DNA of 64,000 nucleotides, from positions 124,001 to 188,000 of the forward strand of contig NZ_QNUJ01000010.1 in the NCBI RefSeq assembly GCF_003574625.1, given 5' to 3'. Made by a program: the position numbers and the translations under genes. Under the pieces are notes generated by a model, which worked only from the letters and a program-made list of their open reading frames with translations, had not been told where the DNA came from and ran no database searches. This DNA comes from Shinella zoogloeoides (GTDB lineage: Bacteria; Pseudomonadota; Alphaproteobacteria; Rhizobiales; Rhizobiaceae). Numbering within the stretch: position 1 is the stretch's first letter; every line of letters begins with the position of its first letter. Positions 60,564 to 64,000 of this stretch are shown here, in pieces.

Positions 60564-60580
60564 TGTGAAGTCAATTCACA
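60564..60580. promoter_or_regulatory. LysR-type operator
   Basis: TGTGAA-GTCAA-TTCACA is a perfect inverted repeat, and its spacing fits the T-N11-A rule for LysR sites. It lies nine bases before the LysR start at 60589 and 113 bp from the divergent MFS start. Confidence 0.7.
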
Positions 60581-60588
60581 GGTGGCGC

Positions 60589-61479
60589 ATGGACAACCGG
60601 GCCGGCGAAATGGAGGTCTTCGTGCTGGCGGCGGAGCTGAAGAGCTTTTCCGCCGCGGGTCGCAAGCTGCGCCTGTCGCCCTCCGCCGTCAGCAAGCTCG
60701 TCACCCGTATCGAGGACCGGCTCGGCGCGCGGCTTCTGGTGCGCACCACGCGCCGGCTGGAACTGACGCCGGAGGGCGAGGTCTATCTCGGCCGGGCGCG
60801 GCGCATCCTGTCGGAGATTGCAGAGACGGAGCGGATCGTCGCCGAGGGCGCGAAGGTCGTGCCGCGCGGCCCGCTCCGCGTCAACGCGTCGGTGGGCTTC
60901 GGCGAGCGCTACATCCTGCCGCTGCTGCCGGCCTTCCTGGCGCTCTACCCGGAGATCGAACTGGACCTGACGCTGACGGACGGGGTGATCGACGTGATCG
61001 GCGAGCGCACCGACGTCGCCATCCGCTCCGGCCCGTTGCGAGACTCCTCTTTGAAGGCGCGCAAGCTGCTGGAAAGCCGCAAGGTCGTCATCGCCTCGCC
61101 GGATTATCTCGCAAGGCACGGTACCCCGCAGCATCCCGCCGATCTCGCCGCCCACAATTGCCTGCGCTTCAACTTCCGCCGCAGCATGGACGACTGGCCC
61201 TTCCTGTCGGAGGATGGCGCCACCGAGCCCTATGAGATCACGGGCAACATGCTGGTCTCCAGCGGTGCGATCCTGCGCCAGCTCTGCCTCGATGGCCTCG
61301 GCCTCGGCCGCATCGGCCGCTTCCATGTCGAGCCCGACATCGCCGCCGGCACGCTGGTGCCTGTAATGGAGGCCTTCAATCCTGGTGATATCGAGATCGT
61401 TCACGCCGTCTTCGCCGGCCACGAGCATCTGGCCGCGCGCATCCGCGCCTTCATCGATTTCCTCGTGGAGAAGATCTGA
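60589..61479 (+). CDS. LysR-family transcriptional regulator
   Basis: This 296-residue regulator has an N-terminal winged helix (about 5-65: EVFVLAAELKSFSAAGRKLRLSPSAVSKLVTRIEDRLGARLLVRTTRRLELTPEG, shown in part) and a periplasmic-binding-like effector domain (about 90-290). It is of the type common next to MFS exporters and oxidoreductases. The ATG at 60589 places the operator just outside the gene; a GTG at 60565 lies within the dyad and is less likely. The ligand is unknown. Confidence 0.88.
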   Translation: MDNRAGEMEVFVLAAELKSFSAAGRKLRLSPSAVSKLVTRIEDRLGARLLVRTTRRLELTPEGEVYLGRARRILSEIAETERIVAEGAKVVPRGPLRVNASVGFGERYILPLLPAFLALYPEIELDLTLTDGVIDVIGERTDVAIRSGPLRDSSLKARKLLESRKVVIASPDYLARHGTPQHPADLAAHNCLRFNFRRSMDDWPFLSEDGATEPYEITGNMLVSSGAILRQLCLDGLGLGRIGRFHVEPDIAAGTLVPVMEAFNPGDIEIVHAVFAGHEHLAARIRAFIDFLVEKI

Positions 61480-61482
61480 GGG

Positions 61483-62256
61483 TCAGGATTTCACGGCGAT
61501 GATGAAAATCCGCGGGAAGCGCAGCAGGCGCTGCCCGTCCGCCATCGGTCGGTAGGCCTTGCCGATGCGCGCCTCGTAATCCGCGAGGAAGCCATCCCGC
61601 TCCCGCGCCGGGATGCGGTCGAGATAGGGGCGCAGCCCCGTGCCCTTGACCCATTCGACGATAGCCGCCGCATCCGGCATCGGGTGGTTGTAGGCGGTGT
61701 GCCAGACGTCGACACGCGCCGCCTTCGGCCCGAGCGCATCGAAATAGGCGGCGGGGCTGGGCAGCGGCTTGCGGCGCGGCGTACCCTCGGCAAAGGCGCT
61801 GTGCCAGGGGCCGGCCAGCGCGCTTTCCTCCATCAGGAGATGGGAGGGTTCGGTAAGGTTGTCCGGCATCTGCACGGCCAGAACGCCGCCGGGGCGAAGG
61901 CCGTCCATCAGCCGCGTCATCAGTGCCACATGATCGGGCAGCCACTGGAAGACGGCATTGGCGAAGAGCAGGGCGGCCGGCTCCGGCGGCTGCCATTTGG
62001 CAAGGTCGCATTCGACGAAATCCACGCCCGGCAGGCGCTGGCGCGCCGCCTTCAGCATGTCGGCCGCGCTGTCGACGCCGCGCACGCCCCGGCCGGGGAA
62101 GCGCCTGACCAGCAGTTCCGTCGAATTGCCGGGGCCGCAGCCGAGGTCATAGACCGTGCCGGCCCTGAGATCGGCGGGCACCTGGGCGAGAAGATCGGCG
62201 GCCGGGCGCGTGCGCTCGTCCTCGAATTTCAGGTACTGTGCGGCGGACCAGGCCAT
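61483..62256 (-). CDS. tam: Trans-aconitate 2-methyltransferase-like protein
   Basis: This 257-residue SAM-dependent methyltransferase has the Tam pattern: [27 protein letters not shown] at the N-terminus, motif [16 protein letters not shown] (about 34-48), and [15 protein letters not shown]. The C-terminal region reads [27 protein letters not shown]. Tam methylates trans-aconitate, which would inhibit aconitase. It begins one base after the HAD gene's stop, so the two are co-transcribed. The gene symbol rests on sequence pattern only. Confidence 0.82.
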   Translation of the reverse strand: MAWSAAQYLKFEDERTRPAADLLAQVPADLRAGTVYDLGCGPGNSTELLVRRFPGRGVRGVDSAADMLKAARQRLPGVDFVECDLAKWQPPEPAALLFANAVFQWLPDHVALMTRLMDGLRPGGVLAVQMPDNLTEPSHLLMEESALAGPWHSAFAEGTPRRKPLPSPAAYFDALGPKAARVDVWHTAYNHPMPDAAAIVEWVKGTGLRPYLDRIPARERDGFLADYEARIGKAYRPMADGQRLLRFPRIFIIAVKS

Positions 62257-62257
62257 C

Positions 62258-62908
62258 TTACAGGCTCTCCAGCGAAGGCAGGATAAGGGACGGGCCGAGG
62301 TCGAAATATTCGTCCGGCATGTTGGACCGGTTGATCCAGACGGTGCGGAAGCCGAATTTCGTCGCCCCGGCAATGTCCCAGCGGTTGGAAGACTGGAAGG
62401 AGACGGCATTCGGATAGAGCCGGTAATTCGTCGTCACCAGATCGTAGACGGCGGGGGCGGTCTTGTAAGTCTTCAGCGCATCCACCGAGAAGATATCATC
62501 AATCACGGTATCGAGCGCCGCATTCTTCACCGCCGAGGCCAGCATGGCGGGCGAGCCGTTGGAGAGGATGGCGATATGCGCGCCGCGCTGCTTCAGCGCC
62601 TTCAGCACGGCCGGCACTTCCGGATAGCAGTCGAGCTTCCAGTAGGCGTCGAGCAGCTTCTGCCGCAGCGCGGGATCGACACCGCCGATGCGCTGGAACG
62701 TATAGTCGAGCGCCTGCTCGGTGAGCTGCCAGAAATCGGCATAGGCGCCCATCAGCGCCCGCGTCCAGGAATATTCGAGCTGCTTGGCGCGCCAGATCTC
62801 GGAGAATATCTGGTAGTTCGGCCCGACATCCCCCGCATGCCGCCGCACCGCCGCATGCACATCGAACAGCGTGCCATAGGCGTCGAACACATAGGCGGCA
62901 TGGGACAT
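62258..62908 (-). CDS. (S)-2-haloacid dehalogenase, type II (HAD family)
   Basis: This 216-residue HAD hydrolase has the L-2-haloacid dehalogenase signature. The nucleophile is D9 in [15 protein letters not shown], then [10 protein letters not shown] (motif II), [17 protein letters not shown] (Lys, motif III) and [18 protein letters not shown] (motif IV, SSN...D). It would hydrolyse L-2-haloalkanoic acids to D-2-hydroxy acids, though natural substrates of many homologues are not known. It is in an operon with the methyltransferase gene directly downstream. Confidence 0.85.
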   Translation of the reverse strand: MSHAAYVFDAYGTLFDVHAAVRRHAGDVGPNYQIFSEIWRAKQLEYSWTRALMGAYADFWQLTEQALDYTFQRIGGVDPALRQKLLDAYWKLDCYPEVPAVLKALKQRGAHIAILSNGSPAMLASAVKNAALDTVIDDIFSVDALKTYKTAPAVYDLVTTNYRLYPNAVSFQSSNRWDIAGATKFGFRTVWINRSNMPDEYFDLGPSLILPSLESL

Positions 62909-62987
62909 GGTGGCGATTCTCCTGCACTTTGCCGTCGATTGGCGGTTATCGGGCGGCGAATGTCAATTGTTCGTATCGGGTGGGGCA

Positions 62988-63140
62988 CCCCCCTCTGGCC
63001 TGCCGGCCATCTCCCCCACAAGGGGGAGATTGGATGGAGCGACGTTTCGCTTCCTCTCCAGCGCTGCTGTGTGAGCTAGTTTCTTGCCTCTTGCCGATCT
63101 CCCCCCTTGTGGGGGAGATGCCCGGCAGGGCAGAGGGGGG
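62988..63140. repeat. Type A palindromic element, second full copy
   Basis: Same layout as 47781-47932: outer arms CCCCCCTCTGGCCTGCCGGC... and complement, inner CCCCCACAAGGGGGAGATTGG, centre starting TGGATGGAGCGACG. The centres of the two copies differ at scattered bases. Confidence 0.8.
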
Positions 63141-63159
63141 TGAGCCAAGCCCACCACCC

Positions 63160-64000
63160 TCAGAACCGCGTGATCACGCTGATCCCCAGATCCGTCGCCC
63201 GGTCCATCGCCATCAGCGCCGGCACGGCTTCCTCAAGCCCGATATGCCGGCCGATCAGCTTCTGCGGCGAAAGCTTGCCGCTTTCGATCATCGCCAGCAT
63301 GGCGTCGTAGCGCCAGGCCTGCATGCCGTGGCTGCCGTAAATCTCCAGCTCGTGGCCGATGACCTGCGCCATGGGAATCTGCGGCGTCGCATGGTCGGCC
63401 AGCATCAGCCCCACCTGCACATGCCGCCCGCGCCGCCGCAAATTCTTGATCGAATTGAAGCAGGTGACGGGCGAGCCAAGCGCGTCGACAGAGGCATGCG
63501 CCCCGCCGCCGGTGATCTCCCGCACCGCCTCGGCGACATCGGCCACCGCGCGGGCATTGATCGCCGCGACCGCGCCCATCTTCTTCGCGAAGTCCAGTTT
63601 CTCGGGGGAGATGTCGATCGCGATGGGGTTCGCCCCCAGCGCGGCGGCGATCATGATGGCCGAGAGGCCGACGCCCCCGCAGCCATGCACCGCCACCCAT
63701 TCCCCGCCGGTCACCCGCGCCTGGTCCACCACCGCGCGGAAGGAGGTGGCGAAGCGGCAGCCGAGGCTGGCGGCCGTGGCATAGTCGATGGCTTCCGGCA
63801 GGTGCACGAGGTTCTGGTCGGCATGGTCGATGGCGACATATTCGGCGAAGGACCCCCAATGGGTGAAGCCCGGCTGGAACTGTTCTTCGCAGACCTGTTG
63901 ATTGCCCGAGCGGCACTCGCCGCAATGGCCGCAGCCGGAGACGAAGGGCACGGTCACCCGCTCGCCCTCGCGGAAGCGGGTAACGGCCTTGCCGACCGCC
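63160..64000 (-). CDS. Zinc-dependent alcohol dehydrogenase, N-terminus outside window
   Basis: This is a medium-chain dehydrogenase/reductase, cut by the window edge; the frame stays open to 64000, so the start lies beyond it. Visible parts are [18 protein letters not shown] (the structural zinc cysteines C-x2-C-x2-C-x7-C), then the cofactor Rossmann motif [20 protein letters not shown], with [15 protein letters not shown] after it, favouring NAD. The C-terminal part has [24 protein letters not shown]. The substrate alcohol or aldehyde is unknown. Confidence 0.85.
   Translation of the reverse strand, partial: AVGKAVTRFREGERVTVPFVSGCGHCGECRSGNQQVCEEQFQPGFTHWGSFAEYVAIDHADQNLVHLPEAIDYATAASLGCRFATSFRAVVDQARVTGGEWVAVHGCGGVGLSAIMIAAALGANPIAIDISPEKLDFAKKMGAVAAINARAVADVAEAVREITGGGAHASVDALGSPVTCFNSIKNLRRRGRHVQVGLMLADHATPQIPMAQVIGHELEIYGSHGMQAWRYDAMLAMIESGKLSPQKLIGRHIGLEEAVPALMAMDRATDLGISVITRF

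Overview
The window is GC-rich (roughly two thirds G+C by eye), gene-dense DNA from an alphaproteobacterium. It is most likely a member of the Rhizobiaceae (Rhizobium/Sinorhizobium/Shinella type). The reasons are an HdaA with an N-terminal clamp-binding motif next to ppk1-ppx, a minCDE operon with a CtrA-type TTAA-N7-TTAA site, a FixL-like haem-PAS kinase, a cyoABCD quinol oxidase with SURF1, an Ohr/OhrR pair, and many short palindromic intergenic repeats of the kinds scattered through rhizobial genomes. I saw no tRNA, rRNA, insertion sequence, prophage or CRISPR array.

Layout. 1-3.6 kb: N-carbamoylputrescine amidase, a glutaredoxin-MauE membrane fusion driven by a divergent MerR-type regulator, and a membrane diguanylate cyclase. 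3.6-12.3 kb (minus strand): a 2261-residue protein made almost wholly of 276 eight-residue repeats, behind an ECF sigma / anti-sigma / secreted COG4315-type operon. 12.3-20.4 kb: an amino-acid-type FAD oxidase and MFS symporter, then cyoABCD-surf1. 20.4-27.5 kb: a candidate structured small RNA, an orphan KdpD kinase, two SDR dehydrogenases, and a MocR-type regulator divergent from an EamA exporter. 27.5-32.2 kb: an inverse-autotransporter-like beta-helix protein, a 61-residue protein and minCDE. 32.6-39 kb: AI-2E family permease, hdaA, ppk1-ppx behind tandem PHO boxes, and a DUF922 metalloprotease-like protein. 39-44 kb: phytase-like esterase, AraC regulator and DUF2000 with overlapping start codons, a DUF4160/DUF2442-HTH pair with its own palindromic operator, and RNase D. 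44-51.9 kb: a 58-residue secreted protein, ohr/ohrR, haem-PAS kinase plus single-domain response regulator, MFS, Tat-exported multicopper oxidase, and an Xre/RES toxin-antitoxin module. 52-64 kb: ABC-F ATPase, HerA-like ATPase, a small DUF protein behind a perfect palindrome, two MFS transporters, aldo/keto reductase, LysR regulator, trans-aconitate methyltransferase-like protein, haloacid dehalogenase, and the end of a zinc alcohol dehydrogenase cut by the window edge.

How the genes fit together. The clearest themes are cell-cycle control (minCDE, HdaA), polyphosphate metabolism under apparent PhoB control, oxygen and respiration (FixL-like sensor, cyo oxidase), and peroxide defence (ohr/ohrR). 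The most unusual object is the giant octapeptide-repeat protein. It has a second level of order, a marker pair of octads that recurs mostly every 10 octads (80 residues, 240 bp) and otherwise every 7 or combinations of 7 and 10. It ends in a Gly/Thr/Ser-rich tail and a short acidic/hydrophobic C-terminus. I do not recognise a characterised homologue.
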